Source: Paraburkholderia sp. ZP32-5
GTDB taxonomy: Bacteria; Pseudomonadota; Gammaproteobacteria; Burkholderiales; Burkholderiaceae
Length of the DNA: 64,000 nt
Assembly (NCBI RefSeq): GCF_021390495.1
Contig: NZ_JAJEJP010000001.1
Coordinates: forward strand, 1,736,001 to 1,800,000
Reading direction: 5' to 3'
Shown here: one piece after another, positions 1-8,954 of the stretch
How positions within the stretch are numbered: the stretch's first letter is position 1
How the letters are laid out: the number at the start of each line of letters is the position of its first letter
Program-made: the position numbers and the translations under genes
Notes under the pieces: model-generated
What the model saw: only the letters and a program-made list of their open reading frames with translations
Told to the model about the DNA's origin: nothing
Database searches by the model: none

Positions 1-333
1 CCGCCACTGCCTGTTTTTGTGTTCACTGCTTTCCGCTGCTTCCCGCTGCTTTCCACTGTTTCCGCGCGTAGCGGAGCGGAACTGGCAGCCGTCGTCGGCA
101 TTCTCTACGGGCGCTACACAGCGCAAAACGGTGCGCGCCGCAATGGCAGGTTCGCGTTCATCATCGCGCTTTGCGACGCGCGCTCGCAATCGGACCAAGG
201 TCGTATTTGCGACAGGATGGTTCGTTGATTCAATGGGATATGCAAAAGTCCATGTGTCGTTTCCATTGCCGCGCATCGCCATCGATCGAAGAGGGCAACC
301 CGCGGCGGCGGAACAGCGTGAGGGGATGCAGCG
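1..333. other. Upstream region of the DUF3300 gene; no gene seen
   Basis: No convincing coding region is present; the short open frames here are out-of-frame noise. The first 65 bases hold a few imperfect copies of a roughly 10-bp unit (TTCCGCTGC/TTCCCGCTGC). The one element worth noting is the GACC-AA-GGTC inverted repeat at 193-207, listed separately. A GAGGGG ribosome-binding site at about 320-325 serves the start at 334. Confidence 0.5.
193..207. promoter_or_regulatory. Putative operator, copy 1 (GACC-AA-GGTC-GTATT)
   Basis: Fifteen bases here are identical to positions 5199-5213. The core is an inverted repeat, GACC and GGTC separated by two bases, followed by GTATT. It lies 141 bp before the DUF3300 start. 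An ATTCAA motif follows 35 bp after the start of the element here and 42 bp after it in the second copy. A shared transcription factor site is inferred; the factor is unknown. Confidence 0.4.
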
Positions 334-1833
334 ATGGAGCGCGCGATACGTGCTTCTGAACCCGGAAGCCTGCTTGCCATGTCCGCGATGTCAGTCGTGG
401 CGCCCGGCGGATGCCGGCACACGATAGCGGTTCGGGATCGCAAGGCGGCCCCGGTCGCGGCCCGTGTATTGGGGGCTGCGTTGCTCGGCTGCTGCGCGGT
501 GTTGTTCAGCGCGTCGAGCTTCGCGCAGGCACCCGCGGCGAATGCCGCCGCCGCGCCCGCGCCGATGTCGGCCGCGGATCTGGACCGGCTGGTCGGGCCG
601 ATTGCGCTCTATCCGGACGACCTGATCGCGATCATCTTGCCAGGTGCCACTTATCCGATCGAAATCGTCCAGGCCGATCGCTTTCTCGATCAGAGAAAGA
701 CTAACAAGTCGCTGAAGCTCAACGACGCCTGGCACGATCCGGTAAAAGCGCTGCTGAACTACCCCGACGTCGTCAAGAAGATGAGCACCGATCTCGACTG
801 GACCACGAGTCTCGGCGAGGCCGTCGTCGCCGATCAGGGCGCGGTGCTCGAAGCGATCCAGCGCTTCCGTCGGCAAACGCAATCGGCGGGCCATCTGAAA
901 TCCGACGACAAGCAGGTCGTGGTCGTCGAGAAAGAAGTGATCAAGATCCAGCCGGCCGATCCGCAGGTGATCTACGTGCCGCAGTACAACCCGCAGACGG
1001 TGGTCGTCGCCAGTGCGCCGGTGAGCTACGGCTATTATCCGGCGCCTTATCCGGCTTACTACTATCCGTACCCGCCCGGCGCCGCGCTCGCGACGGGGCT
1101 GATCTGGGGCGCGGCGATTACCGCCGCGTGGAACGGCGGCCATTACGAAACGCACTACGGCGGCGGTGGCAATAACAACATCAATATCAACCGCGAAACG
1201 AACATCGATCGCGGCGACAGAACCGTCAACAGGGGCGACAGGAACGTCGAGCGCGGCAATATCAATACGGGCGACGTCAACCGCGGCGGCGGTCGCGGCC
1301 AGGGCGGCGGGACGTCCGCATGGACCCCGGACAAGAAGCCGGGCCAGGTTAGCGGTGTCGCGGATCGCTCGGCGCGCACGCAGCGGGTTGGTGATCCGCC
1401 CGCGCGCGGCAGCGGCAATTTGGGTGGCGGTAACGCGGGAGCCGGTGCCGGGAATGCCGGCGGTGGGCTTGCCAATCGCGGTGCGGGTGGAGCGGGTGGT
1501 GCAGGCGGTGCGGGTGGCGCAGGTGGCGCGGGCGCGGCCGGCGGACGGCCGCAGACGAACCCGCGCAATCCATCGGCCAGCACGCGCGAGCAGGGGCCGC
1601 GTGCATCGCAAACACCCGGCGGCGGCAATGCATTCAGCGGCTATGGTTCCGCACGCGACACCCAGGCGAACAGCGCGCGAGGCGCGGCGAGCCGTCAGTC
1701 GTTCTCCGAATCGCATGGCGGTGGCGCGCGCGCCGGCGGGCAGGCCGGTGGCGGATTTGGCGGTGGTGCCGGTCGTGGCGGCGGTGGCGGCGGCTTTTCG
1801 CGCGGCGGCGGCCGTGGCGGCGGACGGCGATAG
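334..1833 (+). CDS. DUF3300 domain-containing exported protein
   Basis: 499 residues. Residues about 40-65 form a hydrophobic export segment ending near SSFAQA, so the protein is probably periplasmic or outer-membrane associated. Residues about 85-250 match the DUF3300 family: LVGPIALYPDDLIAIILPGATYP, then a DVVKKMSTDLDWTTSLGEAV block and VIYVPQYNPQTVV. The last 200 residues are a low-complexity Gly/Asn/Arg-rich tail with GGAGGAGGAG runs. The start at 334 has a GAGGGG ribosome-binding site; ATG at 379 is an alternative with a shorter leader. The DUF2950 gene follows 9 bp later and is almost certainly co-transcribed. DUF3300 has no established biochemical function. The antisense strand is also open over this stretch, but only because of codon bias. 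Confidence 0.85.
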   Translation: MERAIRASEPGSLLAMSAMSVVAPGGCRHTIAVRDRKAAPVAARVLGAALLGCCAVLFSASSFAQAPAANAAAAPAPMSAADLDRLVGPIALYPDDLIAIILPGATYPIEIVQADRFLDQRKTNKSLKLNDAWHDPVKALLNYPDVVKKMSTDLDWTTSLGEAVVADQGAVLEAIQRFRRQTQSAGHLKSDDKQVVVVEKEVIKIQPADPQVIYVPQYNPQTVVVASAPVSYGYYPAPYPAYYYPYPPGAALATGLIWGAAITAAWNGGHYETHYGGGGNNNININRETNIDRGDRTVNRGDRNVERGNINTGDVNRGGGRGQGGGTSAWTPDKKPGQVSGVADRSARTQRVGDPPARGSGNLGGGNAGAGAGNAGGGLANRGAGGAGGAGGAGGAGGAGAAGGRPQTNPRNPSASTREQGPRASQTPGGGNAFSGYGSARDTQANSARGAASRQSFSESHGGGARAGGQAGGGFGGGAGRGGGGGGFSRGGGRGGGRR

Positions 1834-1842
1834 GGGGCGGCG

Positions 1843-2892
1843 ATGACGGAGCACAGCATCATCGACAGCTTGATGGGCAGCTTGGTGGGCGGCGTGACTG
1901 GCACAGTTGCCGGCGTGCGCGTTCGCATGGGCTCACGGCCAGGTCGCGTCGAATCGTGCGGATTGTTGGGGCTGCGCGGGCTGTACGCACGGCTCGCCAC
2001 GCTGACCATCGCATTAGGCATCGCGTTGATATTTCCGCCCGGCGCGCTTGCCGCCGATCAACGCACGTTCGCGACACCGGAAGACGCGGTTGCCGCGTTG
2101 TCCGACGCGCTGAAAAACGACGACGAAGCGGCGCTCGTTGCGATCTTCGGTGAATCGCACAAGAGCGTGATCGTGTCGCCGGACCACGCTGAAAACGAAG
2201 CGAACTGGTCCAAGGCAAGCGCCGAACTGACGGCCTTTCACGCGCTCGACGACGCCGGCCCCAACCGGCGGATTCTGCTGGTCGGCGACGAGGCGTGGCC
2301 GATGCCGGTGCCTATCGTCAAGGAAAACGGCAGCTGGCGTTTCGCGACCGAACTCGGTGAAGATGAACTGGTGAATCGCCGTATCGGCGCGAACGAACGC
2401 GCGGCCATCGAGGTGCTGCAAGCGTATCTCGGCGCGCAGCGCGACTATGCGTCGCGGCCGCGCAATCACGACGGGCTGCTCGAATACGCGCAGAAGCTGG
2501 CCAGCACGCCGGGCAGGCACGATGGTCTCTATTGGCACACGAACGAAAACAGCGACGAAGAGGAGAGTCCGTTCGGGCCGCTGGTCGCCGCCAGCTCCGT
2601 CTATCTGAAGGGCCACGCAGCCGGCGATCCGTATCGCGGCTATCACTTCAGAATCCTGACGAAGCAGGGCAAGCATGCGCCGGGCGGCGCGTTTAGCTAT
2701 GTGATCAACGGACACATGCTGGCCGGCTTCGCGATGGTGGCCTATCCGGCCCAATACGGCACGAGCGGTGTGATGACTTTCGTCGTCAGCAACAATGGCG
2801 TGATCTATCAGAAGAACCGTGGCGAGCATGCACCGCCGATCACGGAGTTCGATCCGGACAGCAGTTGGCAGCGCGTCAAGGATCCGTTCTAG
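1843..2892 (+). CDS. DUF2950 family exported protein
   Basis: 349 residues. A hydrophobic stretch at about 50-70 ends in GALAA, consistent with a signal peptide after a long N-terminal extension. ATG at 1927 would give a more normal leader, but the AGGGGG site at 1832-1837 favours 1843. The mature part starts with an FATPEDAVAALSDALKNDD helix, followed by the WRFATELGEDELVNRRIGANE block and the C-terminal GGAFSYVINGHMLAGFAMVAYP block typical of DUF2950. The gene is tightly coupled to the DUF3300 gene; the two families often occur together in beta-proteobacteria. Function is unknown; a periplasmic envelope role is inferred from the leader and the partner. Confidence 0.85.
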   Translation: MTEHSIIDSLMGSLVGGVTGTVAGVRVRMGSRPGRVESCGLLGLRGLYARLATLTIALGIALIFPPGALAADQRTFATPEDAVAALSDALKNDDEAALVAIFGESHKSVIVSPDHAENEANWSKASAELTAFHALDDAGPNRRILLVGDEAWPMPVPIVKENGSWRFATELGEDELVNRRIGANERAAIEVLQAYLGAQRDYASRPRNHDGLLEYAQKLASTPGRHDGLYWHTNENSDEEESPFGPLVAASSVYLKGHAAGDPYRGYHFRILTKQGKHAPGGAFSYVINGHMLAGFAMVAYPAQYGTSGVMTFVVSNNGVIYQKNRGEHAPPITEFDPDSSWQRVKDPF

Positions 2893-2940
2893 CAACCGTT
2901 CCGAGCGTTCGCACTATCGAAGGCCAGCGGAGGCGTTACG

Positions 2941-4728
2941 TTGAGCAACAAATCCGGCGTTACCGATCCGGCGACGGCCGCTTCTTCCACGAATGCGCGC
3001 GGCTCGCGCATTCCTTTTCCCCCGGCGCGCTGGCTGCGCACCTACGAGCCGCGCTGGCTCGCGAAAGACGCGGTGGCCGGCGTGACGCTCGCCGCGTACG
3101 GTATTCCGGTGTCCCTTGCGTATGCATCGCTCGCTGGTTTGCCGCCGCAATACGGCGTGTACGGCTATCTGTCCGGCGGACTCGCTTACGCGCTATTCGG
3201 CTCGTCGCGCCAGCTCGCGATTGGCCCGACCTCGGCGATCTCGATGCTCGTCGGCGTGACGGTCGCCGGGATGGCGGACGGCGATCCGGCGCGCTGGCTG
3301 TCGATCGTCGCGTTGACGGCGGTGCTGATCGCGATCATGTGCGCGTTTGCATGGCTGCTGCGGCTCAGTTCACTGGTCAATTTCATCAGCGAGACGATCC
3401 TGCTCGGCTTCAAGGCCGGCGCGGCGCTGACGATCGCGTTGACGCAACTGCCCAAACTGTTCGGCGTGAAAGGCGGCGGCGAAGCGTTCTTCGCGCGCAT
3501 CGTCGTGCTGTGGCAGCAACTTCCGCTGACCAACCTGACGGTGCTTGCGTTCGGCCTCGTTTGCATTGCGTTGCTGCTCGCCGGTGAGAAATGGCTGCCG
3601 GGGCGGCCGGTTGCGCTCGCGGTCGTGGCGGCGGCGATCGTCGTGTTGTCGGTTACGCCGCTCGCCAGCCGCGGTTTTACGCTGGTCGGCGCGTTGCCGC
3701 GAGGGCTGCCCGAATTCCGCTTGCCGGGGTTGCGGCTAAGCGATGTCGACGGCATTGTGCCGCTTGCGTTCGCGTGTTTGCTGCTCGCGTACGTGGAAAG
3801 CGTGTCGGCCGCGCGTGCGCTCGCGCAGGCCAACGGCTACGAGATCGACGCCCGTCAGGAACTGCTCGGTTTAGGCGCGGCCAATCTCGCGGCCGGGCTG
3901 TTTCAGGCCTATCCGGTCGCGGGTGGGCTGTCGCAATCGTCGGTGAACGACAAGGCCGGCGCGAAGAGCGCTTTGGCGCTCGTGTTCGCATCGATCGCGA
4001 TCGGGCTGTGTCTGATGTTCCTGTCCGGGCTGCTCGCGAATCTGCCGAACGTCGTGCTCGCCGCGATCGTGCTGGTGGCCGTGAAGGGGCTCGTCGACAT
4101 CGCCGAGTTGCGGCGTGTCTGGCGCGTGAGCCGCTTCGAATTCGCGATCTCGATGGTTGCGTTCGCGGCGGTGCTGCTGCTGGGCATCCTGAAGGGCGTG
4201 ATCGTCGCGGTGCTGGTCTCGATGCTGCTGATCGTGCGGCGCGCCGCGCATCCGCATGTGGCGGTGCTCGGACGTATCCCCGGCACGCGTTCTTTCTCGG
4301 ATCTCGAACGTCATGTCGAGAACGAGGCCGTGCCGCACGTGCTGATCGTGCGTATCGAGTCGTCACTGCTTTACTTCAACGTCGAACACGTGCGCGAGAC
4401 GATCCGGCACAGGATCGGTATCGCGGCGGAGCCGATCGGGCTCGTGATCTGCGATCTGTCCGCGGCGCCGTTCGTCGACCTCGCGGGCGCGCGCATGCTC
4501 GCAGCCCTGCATGAAGCGCTGTGCGCATCCGGCACCGCGATGAAAGTCGTCGGCGCGCATGCGGAGGTGCGCGACATGCTGCGCGCCGCGGGTCTCGAGG
4601 ATCGTGTCGGCCACATCGGCCGCCTTGCTTCGGTGGCGGACGTCGTCGACGAATTCCAGGCACAGGCAGGTGGCGCGGCCGATGATGGTGCCGGCGACGC
4701 GCGGATCGCGCCGCGCCCCGCTATGTAG
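2941..4728 (+). CDS. SulP family inorganic anion transporter with STAS domain
   Basis: 595 residues. The N-terminal two thirds is a polytopic membrane domain of about 10-12 segments. It carries the SulP signature near residues 60-100 (VSLAYASLAGLPPQYGVYG, then SRQLAIGPTSAISMLVG). The C-terminal STAS domain at about 460-570 includes DLSAAPFVDLAGARML, the conserved phosphorylatable-loop region. The start is TTG at 2941, supported by GGAGG at 2930-2934; no in-frame ATG lies before the first membrane segment. SulP proteins move sulfate, bicarbonate, chloride or dicarboxylates, and the substrate cannot be read from sequence. Its position just before proton-consuming decarboxylases makes bicarbonate or dicarboxylate transport worth considering, but that is inference. 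Confidence 0.9.
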   Translation: MSNKSGVTDPATAASSTNARGSRIPFPPARWLRTYEPRWLAKDAVAGVTLAAYGIPVSLAYASLAGLPPQYGVYGYLSGGLAYALFGSSRQLAIGPTSAISMLVGVTVAGMADGDPARWLSIVALTAVLIAIMCAFAWLLRLSSLVNFISETILLGFKAGAALTIALTQLPKLFGVKGGGEAFFARIVVLWQQLPLTNLTVLAFGLVCIALLLAGEKWLPGRPVALAVVAAAIVVLSVTPLASRGFTLVGALPRGLPEFRLPGLRLSDVDGIVPLAFACLLLAYVESVSAARALAQANGYEIDARQELLGLGAANLAAGLFQAYPVAGGLSQSSVNDKAGAKSALALVFASIAIGLCLMFLSGLLANLPNVVLAAIVLVAVKGLVDIAELRRVWRVSRFEFAISMVAFAAVLLLGILKGVIVAVLVSMLLIVRRAAHPHVAVLGRIPGTRSFSDLERHVENEAVPHVLIVRIESSLLYFNVEHVRETIRHRIGIAAEPIGLVICDLSAAPFVDLAGARMLAALHEALCASGTAMKVVGAHAEVRDMLRAAGLEDRVGHIGRLASVADVVDEFQAQAGGAADDGAGDARIAPRPAM

Positions 4729-4769
4729 CCAACGATATGAACCCCATCCGATATCACGAGGAAAGATCC

Positions 4770-5186
4770 ATGTCATTCGAACTCCATCCAGCGCGACGTG
4801 TGTTGCGTGTTTTACGTGTGTTGTCCCCGTGTTTCGCCGGTCTCGCGCTTGCGGCCGGCGCGGCGTCGAGTTACGCGACCAACCTGAATTTTCTGAACAA
4901 CACGCCCATCACCTATATGCGCGATGCCGATCGTCAGGCGCTTAACGCGGCGGCCCAGAAGGCGCTCGAAACCGGCAAGGATGGCGAAACATTCCAGTGG
5001 AGCAATGCGGGCACCGGCAATCCGGTGCAGATCGGCGGCACCGTGACGCCGCGCGATGTGACGAAAGAAGGCGGGCAGACCTGCCGTCAGGTGACGCTCG
5101 TCGCGAACGCGAAAGGCCAGACGCAGACCTGGACGCCGACCGCGTGCAAAACCGGCAACGGCCTGTGGAAGATCCTGCGGCAATGA
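4770..5186 (+). CDS. Small secreted protein, RT0821/17-kDa surface-antigen-like
   Basis: 138 residues from ATG 4770, which follows a GAGGAAAG ribosome-binding site; the in-frame ATG at 4737 has none. Residues 1-37 are a signal peptide ending in SSYA. The mature part contains the pattern of the C-terminal domain of Rickettsia-type surface antigens: W-x-N-x-G-x-x-x-P-V then GGTVTP, a CRQVTLVANAKGQ strand, and a closing PTACKTGNGLWKIL. It lacks the glycine-zipper segment of classical 17-kDa antigens. Two cysteines, in the CRQ and ACK motifs, could form a disulfide. It lies 41 bp after the SulP gene. A role in the envelope is inferred only. Confidence 0.6.
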   Translation: MSFELHPARRVLRVLRVLSPCFAGLALAAGAASSYATNLNFLNNTPITYMRDADRQALNAAAQKALETGKDGETFQWSNAGTGNPVQIGGTVTPRDVTKEGGQTCRQVTLVANAKGQTQTWTPTACKTGNGLWKILRQ

Positions 5187-5198
5187 GCCGATGTGTGA

Positions 5199-5213
5199 GA
5201 CCAAGGTCGTATT
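5199..5213. promoter_or_regulatory. Putative operator, copy 2 (GACC-AA-GGTC-GTATT)
   Basis: Exact 15-base copy of the element at 193-207, here 204 bp before the AspT start, in the 216-bp gap that probably holds the promoter of the antiporter/decarboxylase operon. An ATTCAAGGGGA stretch follows at 5241, comparable with ATTCAATGGGA at 228. This is inferred to be a binding site for a regulator that coordinates the exported-protein pair with the acid-resistance genes. Confidence 0.4.
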
Positions 5214-5402
5214 GTTTTGTCCCGTGCGACGAATCATTGTATTCAAGGGGAGAGATCGATTCGGATCGGCAGACCGCCGCCTGGCAAGCTGGTAACTCCG
5301 CTGTAACTCATCACGCCGATAACAAAATCGCGGCCGCTATCTGTTTACAGAACACCTGCTTGCACTTCGGTGCCGGCGGGCGAACCGAAGACGAGGGCTA
5401 AG

Positions 5403-7148
5403 ATGGCATGGCTAGTCACAACGCTACGGCAGTATCCCGAGATCGCGATATTTCTGTCGCTCGGGATCGGTTATTGGATCGGCGGCAAAAGCTATAAGGG
5501 TTTCAGTCTCGGCGCGGTCACGGCGACACTGCTGGTGGCTATCGCAATCGGGCAGTTGCACATCACGGTGTCGCCGAACGTCAAGTCGGTGTTCTTTCTG
5601 ATCTTCCTGTTCGCAGTCGGCTATGGCGTCGGCCCGCAGTTCGTGCGCGGTCTTGCGAAAGACGGCTTGCCGCAGGCGCTATTCGCGGCCGTGCAGGCGT
5701 TGCTGTCGCTCGGCGCGGTCGTGCTGGTCGCGAAGCTCGCGGGCTACGACCTCGGCTCGGCGGCCGGTATCTTCGCCGGCTCGCAGACCATCTCGGCGTC
5801 GATGGGGCTCGCCTCGGACGCGATCAACCGCCTCGCGCTGCCGGCCGATCAAACCAAAGAACTGCTCAACGCGATGCCGACCGCGTACGCGGTGTCCTAC
5901 ATCTTCGGCACTATCGGCTCCGCGGTGATTCTCGCGACGCTCGGGCCGCGGCTGCTGCGCATCGATCTGGTTGCCGCATGCAAGGAATACGAAGCGACGC
6001 TCGGCGGCAGCAAGGAAATGGGCGGCGAGGGCCAGGCATGGCATCGCTACGAACTGCGCGCGTTTCGGATACTCGCCGATGCTCCGGCTTGCGGCAAAAC
6101 GGTCAGCGCGGTCGAAGCGCTACAGCCGGCGAATACCCGGCTTTTTATCGAACGCATCCGGCGCGGCGGCTCGATTTCCGAGGCCACGCTCGATATGACG
6201 TTGCAGGCCGACGACGTGGTCGCGATCGCGGGCCCGCGCGACCAGTTGGTATCGGTGCTCGGCGGCAGCGGTCCGAACGGCGATGACAGCGGTGATAGCG
6301 CGGTCGCGGTGCGGCGCGCGCGCGTGGTGGAGGTCGACGATCCCGAACTGCTGGCGGTGCCGGCCGAAGGCGTGGATGTCTATGTGACGAGCAAGATCGT
6401 CGACGGCAAGACCTTGCAGGAACTGGCCGGCATGCCGCTCGCGCGCGGCGTCTTTCTCAGAAAGATCAAACGCGGACCGACCGAAACGCAGATTCCGATC
6501 CTGCCGAGTACCAAACTGCACCGCGGCGACACGATCACGATCGTCGGCCGCACGCAGGACACGACGGCGGCCGCGAAAGTACTCGGCGTACTGGATCGCG
6601 CAACCAATGTGACGGATGTCGCGTTCGTCGCGCTCGCGATCACCGTCGGCGCGCTGGTCGGCGCGATCGTGATCAACGTCGCGGGTATTCCGATCACGCT
6701 GTCGACCGCCGGCGGCGCACTGATCGCAGGTCTGGTGTTCGGCTGGCTGCGCGCGATTCACCCAACGTTTGGCCGCATTCCGGAGCCCACCGTGTGGTTC
6801 ATGAACTCGGTCGGCCTGAACGTGTTCATCGCGGTGATCGGTCTGACCGCGGGTCCGGGCTTCGTCTCCGGCTTGCAGCACCTCGGTGTCGGGCTATTCC
6901 TGTGGGGCATCGTCGCGACCTCGCTGCCGCTGATCTTCGGGATGTTGATCGCGCGCTATGTGTTCCATTTCCATCCGGCGATTCTGCTCGGCGTCTGCGC
7001 GGGTTCGAGAACGACGACGGCGGCGCTCGGGATGATCTGCGACGCGGCGAAAAGCCAGATTCCCGGACTCGGCTATACGGTGACCTACGCGGTCGGCAAT
7101 ACGCTGCTGACGATCTGGGGAATGGTGGTCGTGATGATTCTGGCTTGA
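5403..7148 (+). CDS. aspT: Aspartate:alanine antiporter (AAEx family)
   Basis: 581 residues from ATG 5403; a longer frame begins at 5370 but the family starts at MAWLV. There are two hydrophobic halves, residues about 10-190 and 410-580. A large soluble region with two TrkA-C (RCK_C) domains separates them, at about 215-290 and 310-395. This is the hallmark of the aspartate:alanine exchanger family. Characteristic stretches include [38 protein letters not shown] and the C-terminal [12 protein letters not shown]. The exchanger imports aspartate and exports alanine electrogenically; with the decarboxylase encoded next it generates proton-motive force and raises cytoplasmic pH. The pairing with asdA 63 bp downstream strongly supports the substrate. 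Confidence 0.92.
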   Translation: MAWLVTTLRQYPEIAIFLSLGIGYWIGGKSYKGFSLGAVTATLLVAIAIGQLHITVSPNVKSVFFLIFLFAVGYGVGPQFVRGLAKDGLPQALFAAVQALLSLGAVVLVAKLAGYDLGSAAGIFAGSQTISASMGLASDAINRLALPADQTKELLNAMPTAYAVSYIFGTIGSAVILATLGPRLLRIDLVAACKEYEATLGGSKEMGGEGQAWHRYELRAFRILADAPACGKTVSAVEALQPANTRLFIERIRRGGSISEATLDMTLQADDVVAIAGPRDQLVSVLGGSGPNGDDSGDSAVAVRRARVVEVDDPELLAVPAEGVDVYVTSKIVDGKTLQELAGMPLARGVFLRKIKRGPTETQIPILPSTKLHRGDTITIVGRTQDTTAAAKVLGVLDRATNVTDVAFVALAITVGALVGAIVINVAGIPITLSTAGGALIAGLVFGWLRAIHPTFGRIPEPTVWFMNSVGLNVFIAVIGLTAGPGFVSGLQHLGVGLFLWGIVATSLPLIFGMLIARYVFHFHPAILLGVCAGSRTTTAALGMICDAAKSQIPGLGYTVTYAVGNTLLTIWGMVVVMILA

Positions 7149-7211
7149 CGGATATCGACGGCGCTACGCGACGGGTAACGCCGATCCGGCGAACTTCGTT
7201 CAGGAGGAAAG

Positions 7212-8876
7212 ATGAACAAGCGGGACAAGCAGGATAAAGGCGATGTCGATAAGGCGGCCAAGCTGGCGGCCCTCAGTCCGTTCGAACTGAAGGACGAACT
7301 GATCAAGGCGGCGGGCGGCGGTGCGGTCGAGCGGGCCGCGAACCTCGCGATGCTCAACGCCGGGCGCGGCAATCCGAATTTTCTCGCGACCGAGCCGCGT
7401 CACGGGTTCTGGCAACTGGGGCTGTTTGCGATGCGCGAGGCGGAGCGCTCGTTCGCGTATATGCCGGAAGGGCTCGGCGGCTTCCCGAAACGCGAGGGGC
7501 TGACCGAGCGCTTCGAACTGTTTTTGCGCGGCAACAAGGGCGTGCCGGGCATTGCCTTTCTGGCGAGCGCGGTGTCGTACGTGCGCGATCAGCTTGGCCT
7601 TTCCGCGACCGATTTTCTGTATGAAATGTGCGAGGGCATTCTGGCGTCGAACTATCCGGTGCCCGACCGGATGCTGAAGCTCTCCGAAGTGATCGTCGGA
7701 CAGTATCTGCGTCGCGAGATGATCGGCAAGCATCCGTTCATCGGCGAATTCGATATCTTCGCGGTTGAAGGCGGCACCGCCGCAATGACCTATATCTTCA
7801 ACACGATGCGCCAGAATCACTTGATCAAGGCCGGCGACACGATCGCGCTCGGCATGCCGATCTTCACACCGTACATCGAGATTCCGGCGCTAAACGACTA
7901 CCGGTTGAAAGTCGTGCACGTGAATGCCGACGTCGAAAAAAACTGGCAGTACTCGAACAAGGAACTCGACAAGCTGCGCGATCCGGCGGTCAAGGCATTC
8001 TTTCTCGTCAATCCGAGCAATCCGCCGTCGGTGCGCATCAGCGACGAGAGCCTCGCTTATGTCGCCGACATCGTCAAGGAGCGTCCCGATCTGATCCTGC
8101 TGACCGACGACGTGTACGGCACCTTCGCCGACGATTTCGTGTCGCTGTTCGCGATGGCACCGAAGAATACGATTCTCGTGTACTCGTATTCGAAGTACTT
8201 CGGCGCGACCGGCTGGCGCCTCGGCACGATCTGCACGCATCGCGACAATATCTTCGACCGCCTGATCGGCGAGTTGCCGAAAGACGTGAAGAAGGAACTG
8301 CATCATCGTTACGAGTCGATCACGACCGAGCCGGACAAGCTGAAGTTTATCGACCGCCTGGTTGCCGATAGCCGTACCGTCGCGCTGAATCACACGGCCG
8401 GACTGTCGACGCCGCAGCAAGTGCAGATGGTGTTGTTCTCGCTGTTTTCGCTGATGGACACGCCCGACGCGTACAAGAATGCGCTGAAGCGTCTGATTCG
8501 CCATCGCAAACGCGCGCTCTACGAGGGCATGGGCATTTCGTCCGGCGGCAGCGACGTCAATCAGGTCGACTACTACACGATTCTCGATATGGAATATCTC
8601 GGCGAACGCGCCTACGGCCGCGAATTCGTCGACTGGCTATTGAAGAATACCGAGCCGTCCGAACTGCTCTTCAGGCTCGCGCGCGAAGCCCGCGTGGTGG
8701 TGTTGCCCGGGCGTGGTTTCGGCACTCAGCATCCGTCCGGGCGCGTATCGCTCGCGAATCTGAACGAGTCCGACTACCGCAAGATCGGTCAGGCGATGCG
8801 CGCGCTGCTGAGCGATTACGTGGATCGCTACAACGCGGCGACCGGCAGCAAACTCGACAGAGACAAAACCCTGTAG
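7212..8876 (+). CDS. asdA: Bifunctional aspartate aminotransferase / aspartate 4-decarboxylase
   Basis: 554 residues, close to the 530-550 usual for the family. It is a PLP fold-type I enzyme; the Schiff-base lysine is K328 in YSYSKYFGATGWRLG, and the aspartate of LLTDDVYGTF contacts the cofactor. GFWQLGLFAMREAERSF and RGNPNFLATEPRHGF near the N-terminus are typical of L-aspartate beta-decarboxylase rather than ordinary aminotransferases. It converts L-aspartate to L-alanine and CO2, consuming a cytoplasmic proton, and acts with AspT. The start follows a strong CAGGAGGAAAG site. The gene is called asdA or aspD in different organisms. Confidence 0.92.
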   Translation: MNKRDKQDKGDVDKAAKLAALSPFELKDELIKAAGGGAVERAANLAMLNAGRGNPNFLATEPRHGFWQLGLFAMREAERSFAYMPEGLGGFPKREGLTERFELFLRGNKGVPGIAFLASAVSYVRDQLGLSATDFLYEMCEGILASNYPVPDRMLKLSEVIVGQYLRREMIGKHPFIGEFDIFAVEGGTAAMTYIFNTMRQNHLIKAGDTIALGMPIFTPYIEIPALNDYRLKVVHVNADVEKNWQYSNKELDKLRDPAVKAFFLVNPSNPPSVRISDESLAYVADIVKERPDLILLTDDVYGTFADDFVSLFAMAPKNTILVYSYSKYFGATGWRLGTICTHRDNIFDRLIGELPKDVKKELHHRYESITTEPDKLKFIDRLVADSRTVALNHTAGLSTPQQVQMVLFSLFSLMDTPDAYKNALKRLIRHRKRALYEGMGISSGGSDVNQVDYYTILDMEYLGERAYGREFVDWLLKNTEPSELLFRLAREARVVVLPGRGFGTQHPSGRVSLANLNESDYRKIGQAMRALLSDYVDRYNAATGSKLDRDKTL

Positions 8877-8954
8877 ATCCCGATACCGGGCCGGTGGCGA
8901 TCATGCGGCGCGCGAGTGCTCGCATCACGGCGCCGGCCGTTGAGGAGTGGCGAA

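Noticed and set aside
20..65. Short imperfect tandem repeat of TTCCGCTGC-like units
   Set aside because: Only about four copies, degenerate and at the window edge; nothing indicates function.
391..1854. Long minus-strand open frame opposite the DUF3300 gene
   Set aside because: It is Arg/Ala-rich with no family pattern; it is open only because of high GC and codon bias of the real gene on the + strand.
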